Source: Pontibacter pamirensis
GTDB taxonomy: Bacteria > Bacteroidota > Bacteroidia > Cytophagales > Hymenobacteraceae
NCBI RefSeq assembly: GCF_010015475.1
Contig: NZ_SSNI01000025.1
Span: 1 to 64,000 of the forward strand
Reading direction: 5' to 3'
Length of the DNA stretch: 64,000 bases
A model generated the notes under the pieces. It was not told the DNA's origin, did not search any database, and saw only the letters and a list, made by a program, of their open reading frames with translations. Both the position numbers and the translations under genes were made by a program. This document shows, in pieces, positions 43,372 through 52,025 of the stretch; the first letter of the stretch is position 1; the number at the start of each line of letters is the position of its first letter.

Positions 43372-46300
43372 ATGGCAGAAGAAAAAACAAGGAGGCTCAA
43401 ACAGGTTGCAACTACATTGAACATTGGTACATCTACCATTGTGGACTACCTCTCTGCTAAAGGTTTTGACGTGGAAAACAAACCCACTACCAAAATCACG
43501 GCAGAGCAGTTCGGTATGCTGGCTAAAGAGTACGCTTCCTCTATGCAGGACAAGCAGGAAGCGGAAGAAATAAACATAGGAAAGAAGCCGCAGAGCAACC
43601 AGGTGATTGAGTCTGAAAAGCACCACCCTGAACCAAAGAAGCAAAGCGAACCTGAGCAGGAAATCCTGATCAAGAACAGCAGCCAGCCAAAGCAGGAAGC
43701 TCCTGCCCCTAAACCGGCAGCGCCTGCTGAGCCCGCTTCCCAACTACCAGGCATAAAAGTAATAGGCAAAATTGAACTGGATGCCAAAGGCCGTCCTGTT
43801 CCAAAGCAGCCTGCACCAGCCCCTGCAGAGAAACCGGCGCCTGCACCAGCAGCTGAACCAAAGGCAGCCGAAAAGCCTGCTCCAGTTCCAGTTGCAGAAG
43901 CACCGCAGACACCTGCGCCTGAGCAGCCTGCTGCACCTGCGCCAGAGAAGCCTGCTGCGCCAGCACTTGATAAAACAGAAGCTCCAAAGGCAGAAGCTCC
44001 TGAGACTCCTGTTGCACCAGAACAACCAGCAGCCAAGGCTCCTGAGGCTCCTGCCAAGCCTACAGAACCGGAAGCACCTGCACCACAACCTGCGAAGCCT
44101 GCAGCTGAAAAACCAGCCGCAAACGCACCGCAACAGCCAGCAACAGAGAAGGCGCCACAGCAACCGGCCACTCCTGATGCAGCTAATGACCAAGAAAATA
44201 AAAAGGATATAGAAAAGATTTCAGGAAGAGCAGACCAGTTAAAAGGTCTCACTGTACTTGGCAAAATAGAATTGCCGACAGAATCGCGCAGAAAAGGTTC
44301 TAAGCCTGTGGCGTCATCAGACGACAAAAAGGGCAAGAAGAAAAAGCGCAAACGCATTATTGTAGGCGAAGGTGGCCAGCAGGGCCAGGCGCAAGGCCAG
44401 GGGCCTGGGCAGGGCAATCAGCGGCCTATCGTTCCTTCGCAGCACCGCGCTGCCGGCGGAGGAGCCGCCGGGCGCCCTCCAAGAGGAGGCAAAGGTGGGC
44501 CGAGGCCTACTACTCCAGCTGGAGGCAGACCTGTAAAAGCGGAGGTTACTGATAAGGAAATCCAGGAGCAGATTAAGGCTACGCTCGCGAAGTTGAGCGG
44601 AGGTAAAGGCGGAGGTAACCGAGCCAAATACCGTCGTGAAAAGCGTTCTGCCGCTGCCGATGCCAGCGAAGAGCGCCGCATGGCAGAACAGGCCGAGTCT
44701 AAGACACTGCGTGTAACTGAATTCGTGTCGGCCAACGACTTAGCCTCGCTGATGGATGTGAGCGTGAACGACATCATTAAGGTGTGTATGCAGATGGGCA
44801 TGTTCGTGTCCATTAACCAGCGCCTTGATGCCGAAGCCATCACTGTTATTGCAGATGAGTTTGGCTATGACGTGGACTTCATCACAACTGAAGAAGAACA
44901 GGGACTTGAGGATATTGGCGAAGAGAACGAGGAGGATCTGGAAGAACGTGCACCAATCGTGACCATCATGGGACACGTTGACCACGGTAAAACTTCCTTG
45001 CTCGACTACATCCGAAACGCAAACGTGACTGCCGGTGAGGCCGGTGGTATTACGCAGCACATTGGTGCCTATAAGGTGAAAACCGAAAGCGGCCGTACTG
45101 TTACGTTCCTTGATACACCGGGTCACGAGGCCTTTACGGCCATGCGTGCCCGTGGTGCCAAAGTAACAGACGTTGTTATTATTGTGGTTGCCGCTGACGA
45201 CTCCGTGATGCCTCAGACAAAAGAGGCCATCAACCATGCGCAGGCAGCCGGTGTACCAATTATCATCGCACTGAACAAGGTAGATAAGCCAACCGCTAAC
45301 CCGGATAAGGTAAGAGAAGAGCTTGCGCAGATGAACGTGCTGGTGGAAGAATGGGGTGGTAAGTACCAGTCGCAGGAAGTGTCTGCTAAAACAGGATTAG
45401 GTGTACCTGACCTACTAGAGAAGGTGCTGCTGGAAGCTGAAATACTTGAACTGAAAGCCAACCCTGACCGTGCGGCAATCGGTACCGTTATTGAAGCCTC
45501 TCTGGACAAAGGCCGTGGCTACGTAGCTACCGTTCTGGTGCAGACAGGTAACCTGAAAATTGGTGATGTGGTGCTGGCTGGCTCTCATTATGGTAGAGTA
45601 AAAGCCATGACCAACCACCTTGGCAAGAAAATGAAAGAAGCAGGTCCGTCTACGCCAGTGCAGTTGCTCGGTTTAGATGGAGCGCCACAGGCGGGTGACA
45701 AGTTCCTGGTGATGGAATCGGAGCGTGAGGCACGTGAAATTGCCACAAACCGTTCGCAGGTACAGCGTGAGCAGAGCTTGCGTACACGTAAGCATATTAC
45801 ACTGGATGAGATTGGCCGCCGTCTGGCAATCGGATCTTTCAAGGAGCTTAACGTGATTGTGAAAGGTGACGTGGATGGTTCCGTGGAAGCACTAGCTGAC
45901 TCCTTGCTGAAGCTGTCTACGCCTGAAGTTCAGGTAAGCATTATCAACAAAGGGGTGGGTGCCATCTCTGAGTCTGATGTGTTGCTGGCTTCTGCCTCTG
46001 ACGCGATTATCATTGGTTTCCAGGTGCGCCCTTCGTTGAATGCACGTAAACTGGCAGAGCAGGAACAGATTGATGTACGCCTGTACTCTATCATCTACGA
46101 CGCTATTAACGAGGTGAAAGACGCCATGGAAGGTATGCTTGCACCAACACTGAAGGAAGAGATTACAGGTAACGCACAAGTGCGTGACGTATTCAAGATA
46201 ACGAAGGTGGGTACTATTGCAGGTTGTATGGTAACAGATGGCAGCATACAGCGTAACGCCAAAGTTCGCCTGGTACGTGATGGCATCGTAGTACACGACG

Positions 46301-46452
46301 GTGAAATACTAGCGCTGAAGCGTTTCAAAGATGATGTATCAGAAGTGAAACAAGGCTACGAGTGTGGTATCAGCCTGAGAAACTACAATGAGATTGAGAT
46401 GGGAGACGTGATTGAAGCCTATGTAGAAAAAGAAATTAAGCGTACGCTGTAA
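43372..46452 (+). CDS. infB: translation initiation factor IF-2
   Basis: A 1026-residue GTPase delivering initiator tRNA to the 30S subunit. Order: IF2 N-domain (TRRLKQVATTLNIGTSTIVDYL), an exceptionally long Ala/Pro/Glu-rich linker (~100-290), a basic Gly-rich stretch, a second IF2-N module, and the G domain with GHVDHGKT (from residue 534), DTPGHE (~581) and NKVDKP (~635), then domains II, III and C. The whole catalytic part is conserved. The linker makes the protein longer than E. coli IF-2 (890). A 17-bp hairpin follows. Confidence 0.96.
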   Translation: MAEEKTRRLKQVATTLNIGTSTIVDYLSAKGFDVENKPTTKITAEQFGMLAKEYASSMQDKQEAEEINIGKKPQSNQVIESEKHHPEPKKQSEPEQEILIKNSSQPKQEAPAPKPAAPAEPASQLPGIKVIGKIELDAKGRPVPKQPAPAPAEKPAPAPAAEPKAAEKPAPVPVAEAPQTPAPEQPAAPAPEKPAAPALDKTEAPKAEAPETPVAPEQPAAKAPEAPAKPTEPEAPAPQPAKPAAEKPAANAPQQPATEKAPQQPATPDAANDQENKKDIEKISGRADQLKGLTVLGKIELPTESRRKGSKPVASSDDKKGKKKKRKRIIVGEGGQQGQAQGQGPGQGNQRPIVPSQHRAAGGGAAGRPPRGGKGGPRPTTPAGGRPVKAEVTDKEIQEQIKATLAKLSGGKGGGNRAKYRREKRSAAADASEERRMAEQAESKTLRVTEFVSANDLASLMDVSVNDIIKVCMQMGMFVSINQRLDAEAITVIADEFGYDVDFITTEEEQGLEDIGEENEEDLEERAPIVTIMGHVDHGKTSLLDYIRNANVTAGEAGGITQHIGAYKVKTESGRTVTFLDTPGHEAFTAMRARGAKVTDVVIIVVAADDSVMPQTKEAINHAQAAGVPIIIALNKVDKPTANPDKVREELAQMNVLVEEWGGKYQSQEVSAKTGLGVPDLLEKVLLEAEILELKANPDRAAIGTVIEASLDKGRGYVATVLVQTGNLKIGDVVLAGSHYGRVKAMTNHLGKKMKEAGPSTPVQLLGLDGAPQAGDKFLVMESEREAREIATNRSQVQREQSLRTRKHITLDEIGRRLAIGSFKELNVIVKGDVDGSVEALADSLLKLSTPEVQVSIINKGVGAISESDVLLASASDAIIIGFQVRPSLNARKLAEQEQIDVRLYSIIYDAINEVKDAMEGMLAPTLKEEITGNAQVRDVFKITKVGTIAGCMVTDGSIQRNAKVRLVRDGIVVHDGEILALKRFKDDVSEVKQGYECGISLRNYNEIEMGDVIEAYVEKEIKRTL

Positions 46453-46469
46453 ATCAGAATATACTTCAA

Positions 46470-46513
46470 TACCAAAGCGTCCCAGCTGCTAACGCGGCTG
46501 GGACGCTTTGGTA
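46470..46513 (+). terminator. infB operon terminator
   Basis: The 17-bp arms 46470-46486 and 46497-46513 are exact reverse complements (TACCAAAGCGTCCCAGC and its partner). The T tract is short (TTTA). Confidence 0.75.
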
Positions 46514-46615
46514 TTTAGGTTCACCAGGTATGCACCAACTTCTTTTGGTTCCAAGAATTTATACCGAATCTCCTGAACCGTACTCCCTAGTATTGAGCAG
46601 TATTGGTAGTATGTA

Positions 46616-46825
46616 ATTCTGTCTAAGCTGCCGTGGTGACTGTTCATCCAGCGGCAGCTTGCCAAATGTTTCATCTCTCTTGTCTGAGCTCTCAAGGCCG
46701 AGAGGCCTCGTCTTTGGGCATCGCGCTGGGAGTTTTTTGCGCCGGGGCGCTGCCGCACGAGCGGCACCAAAAATCTCCAAAGGCGCTCAACCCAAAGACT
46801 GGAAACACCTTCACTCCGTGCTGAC
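46616..46825 (+). repeat. structured interspersed repeat, copy C
   Basis: About 210 bp, near-identical in blocks to copy A at 4082-4313. It keeps the pairing GTCTTTGGG (46711 region) with CCCAAAGAC (46792 region); in copy A the first arm is GTCTTCGGG, which still pairs on the minus strand through a G-U wobble but gives a C-A mismatch on the plus strand. An additional 9-bp pairing AAGCTGCCG/CGGCAGCTT is seen at one end in the minus sense. It lies downstream of infB, before a convergent gene. Confidence 0.85.
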
Positions 46826-46913
46826 GGATAGAAAAGGCTACCACTTTATGGAAAGAGCTTCATTTGTATGGGTATAAGACATGAACACGCGCCAGTAGAA
46901 TCTATTTGTTGTA

Positions 46914-46961
46914 AAAGCAAGGAAGCCTGCCAGAACTATCTCTGGCAGGCTTCCTTGCTTT
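46914..46961. terminator. 21-bp perfect hairpin between convergent transcripts
   Basis: Arms 46914-46934 and 46941-46961 are perfect reverse complements with a 6-nt loop, and AAAA/TTTA outside. Confidence 0.8.
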
Positions 46962-46981
46962 ATTTTCAGTAAAAGAATGTG

Positions 46982-47314
46982 TTATTGTGAGCGACGTAAG
47001 CGGCGTTTGTCACGCTTATGTTTTTTCATCATTTTCTTTTCCTTCTTCAGAATCTCTTTCATCCGCTTGCTGTTCGCTATTTTCTTTTTATCAAAGTTCC
47101 TGCGGCGGTCATTTTCATACGCATTGAAACGAGTGTCTAAACCTGCTGCACGGCGATCTGCGGCATCAACTGATGTACCTTTGCGCTCTACCTTTGCAGT
47201 ACCCCAATACTCATCTTTCGCAGACAAAGTGCTGCTTTGAGAGGTCTGGGCATTCGCTTCCGGGTATAAAAGGATAATTCCAAAAGTAAATATCAGCAGG
47301 GTCAGTTTCTTCAT
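46982..47314 (-). CDS. small secreted basic protein
   Basis: A 110-residue protein: signal peptide (MKKLTLLIFTFGIILLYPEANAQ), then a lysine/arginine-rich mature part (KKHKRDKRRLRRSQ at the end). No family recognised. Highly basic exported proteins can bind nucleic acid or anionic polymers, but nothing here proves that. Preceded by an AT-rich leader and followed by a 21-bp hairpin. Confidence 0.75.
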   Translation of the reverse strand: MKKLTLLIFTFGIILLYPEANAQTSQSSTLSAKDEYWGTAKVERKGTSVDAADRRAAGLDTRFNAYENDRRRNFDKKKIANSKRMKEILKKEKKMMKKHKRDKRRLRRSQ

Positions 47315-47442
47315 ATTAATGCTACTTATCTGTGTTTTTCAGGTCTATAACGTGAAACCCTTTCTAAAGGTATCACTTAAGTTACTCTAACACGAAATAA
47401 GAAGCTAAAAGTTCTGATATATAAAATTTTATGCCACTCTGG

Positions 47443-47892
47443 CTACACCACTTTGTTACTCGGTTCGGTAGCGGAAGCCTCGTCTTGCCCCTTCAACAAG
47501 TCTCGGATCTCGGCCAGGAGCACCTCCTGTTTATTTGTTGCCGGCGCAGGCTTAGCGGCTTCTTGCTCCCGCAGGCGGTTAACAGTGCGCACTAACAGGA
47601 AGATGGCAAACGCAATAATAAGGAAGTTGAAAATGGCCTGCAGAAAGTTGCCATACCTCAGCGTAACGGCAGCCTCCACTACTTCTCCGTTTTCTACCAC
47701 AGCCTGCTGCAGCACCAGTTGCAACCTCGACAGGTCTACGTTGCTCACCAGCAGGCCCAGGGGCGGCATGATAACGTCGTCTACCAGCGATTTGGTAATG
47801 GCCCCGAAAGCAGCACCAATTACCACACCTACAGCTAAATCTATCACATTCCCTTTTACGGCAAACTTTTTAAACTCTGAAAAGAAACCCAT
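47443..47892 (-). CDS. mscL: large-conductance mechanosensitive channel
   Basis: A 149-residue inner-membrane channel that opens on hypo-osmotic shock. N-terminal GFFSEFKKFAVKGNVIDLAVGVVIGAAFG with the first membrane helix, the periplasmic loop, then the second helix (FLQAIFNFLIIAFAIFLLVRTVNRL) and a C-terminal charged helix (EVLLAEIRDLLKGQ). Length is normal for MscL. Confidence 0.95.
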   Translation of the reverse strand: MGFFSEFKKFAVKGNVIDLAVGVVIGAAFGAITKSLVDDVIMPPLGLLVSNVDLSRLQLVLQQAVVENGEVVEAAVTLRYGNFLQAIFNFLIIAFAIFLLVRTVNRLREQEAAKPAPATNKQEVLLAEIRDLLKGQDEASATEPSNKVV

Positions 47893-48070
47893 GCACTTAT
47901 ATGATTTATGAACAAGAAGTAATGCGCGAATTTAGTTATTATTCAGATACTCCACACCCCTTCCTGCACCAGTGTTACCCGTAGCGTACCTGATAAGCTA
48001 TTTAAGGATTGAACTAAATCACTATCTTTGTAAAAGAAAAAATTGATTTTAACCTGAGTTGGATCAACTT

Positions 48071-48853
48071 ATGACGACATACGAGAACCTGCTGCTTACC
48101 CTCGACAATGGCATACTAACAATTACTATCAACAGGGCAGCTAAGCTGAATGCGCTAAGTATTGAGACTGTAACGGAGATAAGAAGTGCCGTGCAGCAAG
48201 TGTATGACGATGCTGCCGTGAAAGGAGCCATCATAACGGGAACGGGCCCGAAGGCATTCGTGGCTGGCGCTGACATCTCTGAAATTGCTGAATTAAGCGA
48301 GGTGACAGCCCGTAGCTTTGCCGAACGCGGCCAGGAGGTCTTCAGCATGATAGAGCGTTGCAACAAGCCCATTATAGCAGCCGTGAATGGTTTTGCCTTA
48401 GGGGGAGGTTGCGAACTGGCCATGGCCTGCCACATACGCGTAGCCAGCGACAATGCCCGTATTGGCCTGCCAGAGGTAAGCTTGGGCATATTACCGGGAT
48501 ACGGTGGCACACAGCGCCTGACACAGTTGGTAGGCAAAGGTAAAGCCATGGAACTGATAATGACCGGTGACATGATTCCTGCAGAAGAGGCGAAAGCACT
48601 TGGATTGGTAAACCATGTCGTGCCGCAGGAAGACCTGATGGCTAAATGTGTGCAAATAATGGAGAAGATTATGATTAAGGCACCATTGGCAGTAGGCCTT
48701 GTGATAGATTGCATAAATGCAGCGCTCAATAAAGATGAGAACGGTTACCAGACAGAGGCCAATGCCTTTGCCCGCTGCTGTGCATCAGAAGACTTTGTAG
48801 AAGGCACGAACGCGTTTCTAGAGAAGCGTACGCCGAACTTTACAGGTAAATAA
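48071..48853 (+). CDS. enoyl-CoA hydratase/isomerase family protein
   Basis: A 260-residue crotonase-fold enzyme. Oxyanion-hole and CoA-binding motifs: AFVAGADISEI, IIAAVNGFALGGGCELAMAC, GYGGTQRLTQLVGKGKAMEL. The two acidic catalytic positions of hydratases are at LPEVSLGILPGYGG and near GGGCE, favouring a 2-enoyl-CoA hydratase in beta-oxidation or a 3-hydroxybutyryl-CoA route. A TTG at 48059 is in frame, but the ATG at 48071 fits the family start (MTTYENLLLTLDNG). Confidence 0.9.
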   Translation: MTTYENLLLTLDNGILTITINRAAKLNALSIETVTEIRSAVQQVYDDAAVKGAIITGTGPKAFVAGADISEIAELSEVTARSFAERGQEVFSMIERCNKPIIAAVNGFALGGGCELAMACHIRVASDNARIGLPEVSLGILPGYGGTQRLTQLVGKGKAMELIMTGDMIPAEEAKALGLVNHVVPQEDLMAKCVQIMEKIMIKAPLAVGLVIDCINAALNKDENGYQTEANAFARCCASEDFVEGTNAFLEKRTPNFTGK

Positions 48854-48885
48854 AATAAGCTACACCCGGCCCTCAACCACATGAC

Positions 48886-50385
48886 ATGAGTATAGCCAAG
48901 AAATTGGTCGGGCAGACTGCTGCCTATGGCTTAAGTAGTATTGTAGGCAGAGCCCTCAATTACCTGCTCGTACCTATTTACACCGCTATTTTCATTCCAG
49001 CGGAGTATGGTGTAGTCTCTTATCTCTACGCGTTCGTCGGCTTCTTCAACATCCTGTATACCTACGGAATGGAGACAGCCTTTTTCCGCTTCGCCAATAA
49101 ACCCGGGGCTGACAGAGATAAACTTTACAACGAGGTGCTCACCCTGATTATCTGCAGCAGCGCCATTTTTACTGGTATACTTCTACTTGCTTCCGGGGCC
49201 ATTGTCGACTTTAAAGGTTACCCAGAGGACTACCAGAGTTACATCAACTGGCTTGCTCTTATTCTTGCTATCGATGCCATTGTAGCCATCCCCTTTGCGA
49301 GGCTGCGCCTGCAGAACAAGCCGATTAAGTTTGCGTCTATCAAGCTCATCAACATCCTGCTGACGGTAGGCGGTAACTTACTATTCCTGGTGGTTTTCCG
49401 CCATATTTATGAGGGTGCTTATTTGCAAGAGCTTCGCCCGCTGGTAGCACAGCTTTATGACCCTGACTTTGGGATTGGTTATATCTTCCTGATAAACCTG
49501 GTGGCTAATGCTCTACTGATTCCTATGCTGTGGAAGGAGTTCTCTGTACTACGGTTTGAACTGAACAAGGAGCTGCTGCGCCCGATGCTTGTATATGCCT
49601 ACCCGCTATTATTTATGGGTTTGGCAGGTATGGTAAATGAGGTGATTGACAGAATCCTTTTGGAAGAGTGGCTACCGGAAAGTTTTTACCCTAACCAGGA
49701 CAACATGGCGGCTGTCGGAATTTACAGTGCCTGCTATAAGCTATCAATCTTCATGACACTGGCCATACAGGCATTTCGTTACGCAGCCGAGCCGTTCTTC
49801 TTTTCGCAGGCCGAAGAAAAAGATTCGCCTCAGTCATTCGCCCTTATCATGAAGTGGTTTGTGATTGCCTGTGCCTTTATTTTCCTTTTCATCTCAGCTA
49901 ATTTAGAGGACTTTGCCCTGCTACTGCGAAAAGAAGAGTACAGAGAAGGCATTATGGTGGTTCCCGTGCTGCTGCTGGCCAACCTGTTTCTGGGGGTATA
50001 TTATAACCTATCGGTGTGGTTTAAACTGACTGACAAGACTAGATACGGCACGTACATCAGCTTTGGAGGAGCGGCCATTACCATTACCTTCAACCTGCTC
50101 CTGATTCCGGTGTTAGGCTATATGGGCTCTGCTATCGCTACCTTTGTATGCTACTTCACTATGGCAACAGCCAGCTACCTGCTTGGCAACCGCCACTATC
50201 CTATTCCCTATCCAACCAAAACGATCATAGCTTACATTTTGCTGGCTACAGGCTTAGTGTGGCTGGCACTTGCAGTTGATATTGAGAACTTCTGGCTGCG
50301 CCATGCTTACCATTTGGCCGTTTGTGCTGCCTTTCTGGTCATCGTGTGGTTACGCGAGCGGCCGCGCTTCCGCCTTAAAGCTTAG
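48886..50385 (+). CDS. polysaccharide/oligosaccharide flippase (MOP superfamily)
   Basis: A 499-residue membrane protein with about 14 hydrophobic helices and the start AKKLVGQTAAYGLSSIVGRALNYLLVPIYT, a pattern of Wzx-like lipid-linked oligosaccharide flippases. It probably moves a surface polysaccharide unit across the inner membrane. First of a run of closely spaced genes (flippase, dut, nucleotidyltransferase, TPR, DUF4292, EnvC) on one strand. Confidence 0.88.
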   Translation: MSIAKKLVGQTAAYGLSSIVGRALNYLLVPIYTAIFIPAEYGVVSYLYAFVGFFNILYTYGMETAFFRFANKPGADRDKLYNEVLTLIICSSAIFTGILLLASGAIVDFKGYPEDYQSYINWLALILAIDAIVAIPFARLRLQNKPIKFASIKLINILLTVGGNLLFLVVFRHIYEGAYLQELRPLVAQLYDPDFGIGYIFLINLVANALLIPMLWKEFSVLRFELNKELLRPMLVYAYPLLFMGLAGMVNEVIDRILLEEWLPESFYPNQDNMAAVGIYSACYKLSIFMTLAIQAFRYAAEPFFFSQAEEKDSPQSFALIMKWFVIACAFIFLFISANLEDFALLLRKEEYREGIMVVPVLLLANLFLGVYYNLSVWFKLTDKTRYGTYISFGGAAITITFNLLLIPVLGYMGSAIATFVCYFTMATASYLLGNRHYPIPYPTKTIIAYILLATGLVWLALAVDIENFWLRHAYHLAVCAAFLVIVWLRERPRFRLKA

Positions 50386-50416
50386 GCATTATATTTCATG
50401 CGTATTATATTTAGAG

Positions 50417-50869
50417 ATGATGAACAACAAGAACTTGCTGGTTAACGTCATTAACCAATCCAAACACTCACTTCCCTCCTACCAAACGCAGCATTCGGCA
50501 GGCATGGACCTGCGGGCAAACCTCGAAGCGCCGGTTACGTTGAAGCCACTGCAGCGCGCACTTATCCCGACGGGTTTGTTTATTGAGTTGCCGGAGGGGC
50601 ACGAGGCGCAGATTCGCCCGCGCAGCGGCCTGGCTTTCAAACACGGTATTTCTATCGTTAATAGTCCGGGTACTATTGATGCCGATTACCGGGGCGAGGT
50701 AAAGGTACTGCTGGTAAACCTGTCTGATCAGGAGTTTGTGGTAGAGGATGGTGAGCGCATTGCGCAGATGGTAGTAGCCCGGTATGAACGCATAGCATGG
50801 CGTGAGGCGGAAGCACTGACTGACACAGAACGCGGTGCAGGCGGCTACGGCAGCACCGGAACCAAATAA
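50417..50869 (+). CDS. dut: dUTP diphosphatase
   Basis: A 150-residue trimeric enzyme hydrolysing dUTP to dUMP and pyrophosphate. All five motifs are visible: HSAGMDLRA, RPRSGLAFKHGI, NSPGTIDADYRGEVKV, GERIAQMVV and ERGAGGYGSTG. The open frame extends upstream into the flippase gene (50270), but the ATG-ATG at 50417/50420 gives the normal length. Confidence 0.95.
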   Translation: MMNNKNLLVNVINQSKHSLPSYQTQHSAGMDLRANLEAPVTLKPLQRALIPTGLFIELPEGHEAQIRPRSGLAFKHGISIVNSPGTIDADYRGEVKVLLVNLSDQEFVVEDGERIAQMVVARYERIAWREAEALTDTERGAGGYGSTGTK

Positions 50870-51011
50870 TTTTTGTAACCTCCGCGCTTTTTTTCGTTAT
50901 TAATAAAAAGTGTTCACTACTATTATAACAGTAAATCACCCCAATTATTAAAATAAATGTAAAATTGCTGCAGCAGCAGATGCTCCTGTAGCTTAAACCA
51001 ATCAAAAAACT

Positions 51012-52019
51012 ATGAGGATAATCATACCGATGGCGGGAATGGGCAAGCGCATGCGCCCTCACACCTTAACTGTTCCAAAACCACTTATTCCAATTGCAGG
51101 CAAGCCTATAGTGCAGCGCCTTGTAGAGGACATTGCAAAAGTATGCGAGGAGCCAATTGAAGAGGTTGCTTTCATTATTGGCCACTTTGGTGACCAGGTA
51201 GAGCAGGACCTGAAAAAAATCGCTGCCGCCGTTGGTGCCAAAGGCAGCATCTATTACCAGGAGGAAGCTTTGGGTACAGCCCATGCCATCCTGTGTGCAC
51301 AAGCTTCTCTGGAAGGCAAAGTAGTGGTAGCCTTTGCAGATACGCTTTTTAAAGCCGATTTCCAGCTCGACACAAACGCCGATGGTACCATCTGGGTACA
51401 GCGTGTGGAAGACCCGCGTCCTTTTGGCGTGATAAAGCTGAACGAGCAGAACGAGATCACTGATTTTGTGGAGAAGCCAGAGCACTTCGTTTCCGATTTG
51501 GCCATCATCGGCATCTACTATTTCCGCGACGGAGAGTACCTGCGCAGCGAGCTGCAGTACCTGCTGGATAATAACATCAAAGACAAAGGTGAGTTCCAGT
51601 TAACCAACGCATTAGAGAATATGAAGAACAAAGGAACCACCTTTATTCCAGCTGTTATCTCTGAATGGCTCGATTGCGGAAATAAAAACGCAACTGTGTA
51701 TACTAATCAACGCTATTTAGAGTATATAAAGGACGAGGAAGGCCTGGTGGCCTCATCGGCGAAGCTGGAGAACGCAGTAATTATCCCTCCTGTATACATT
51801 GGTGAAAACGTTAGCATTACCAATTCGGTAATTGGCCCGCACGTTTCAATCGGAAATAACACAAGCGTATACAACTCGGTGGTGAGCAACTCTATTATTC
51901 AGCAAGACACCGCCCTAAAAAATGGCAATGTTGCAAACTCTATGTTAGGCAACTTTGTTGTGTATGAAGGGCGCCCGACTGACCTCAGCCTCGGCGACTT
52001 TAATACGCTTACAGAGTAG
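51012..52019 (+). CDS. sugar-phosphate nucleotidyltransferase
   Basis: A 335-residue enzyme: Rossmann-like nucleotidyltransferase domain (MRIIIPMAGMGKRMRPHTLT, VPKPLIPIAGKPIVQRLV; GLGTAHAI-type motif EEALGTAHAILCA; FVEKPEHF) and a C-terminal left-handed beta-helix (LENAVIIPPVYIGENVSITNSVIG). It makes an NDP-sugar, likely dTDP- or UDP-glucose type, for surface polysaccharide; the exact base and sugar are not clear. Confidence 0.88.
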   Translation: MRIIIPMAGMGKRMRPHTLTVPKPLIPIAGKPIVQRLVEDIAKVCEEPIEEVAFIIGHFGDQVEQDLKKIAAAVGAKGSIYYQEEALGTAHAILCAQASLEGKVVVAFADTLFKADFQLDTNADGTIWVQRVEDPRPFGVIKLNEQNEITDFVEKPEHFVSDLAIIGIYYFRDGEYLRSELQYLLDNNIKDKGEFQLTNALENMKNKGTTFIPAVISEWLDCGNKNATVYTNQRYLEYIKDEEGLVASSAKLENAVIIPPVYIGENVSITNSVIGPHVSIGNNTSVYNSVVSNSIIQQDTALKNGNVANSMLGNFVVYEGRPTDLSLGDFNTLTE

Positions 52020-52025
52020 ATATTT

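Noticed and set aside
43446..44417. Long antisense open frames inside infB
   Set aside because: They mirror the Ala/Pro-rich codons of the infB linker; low complexity and no start context.
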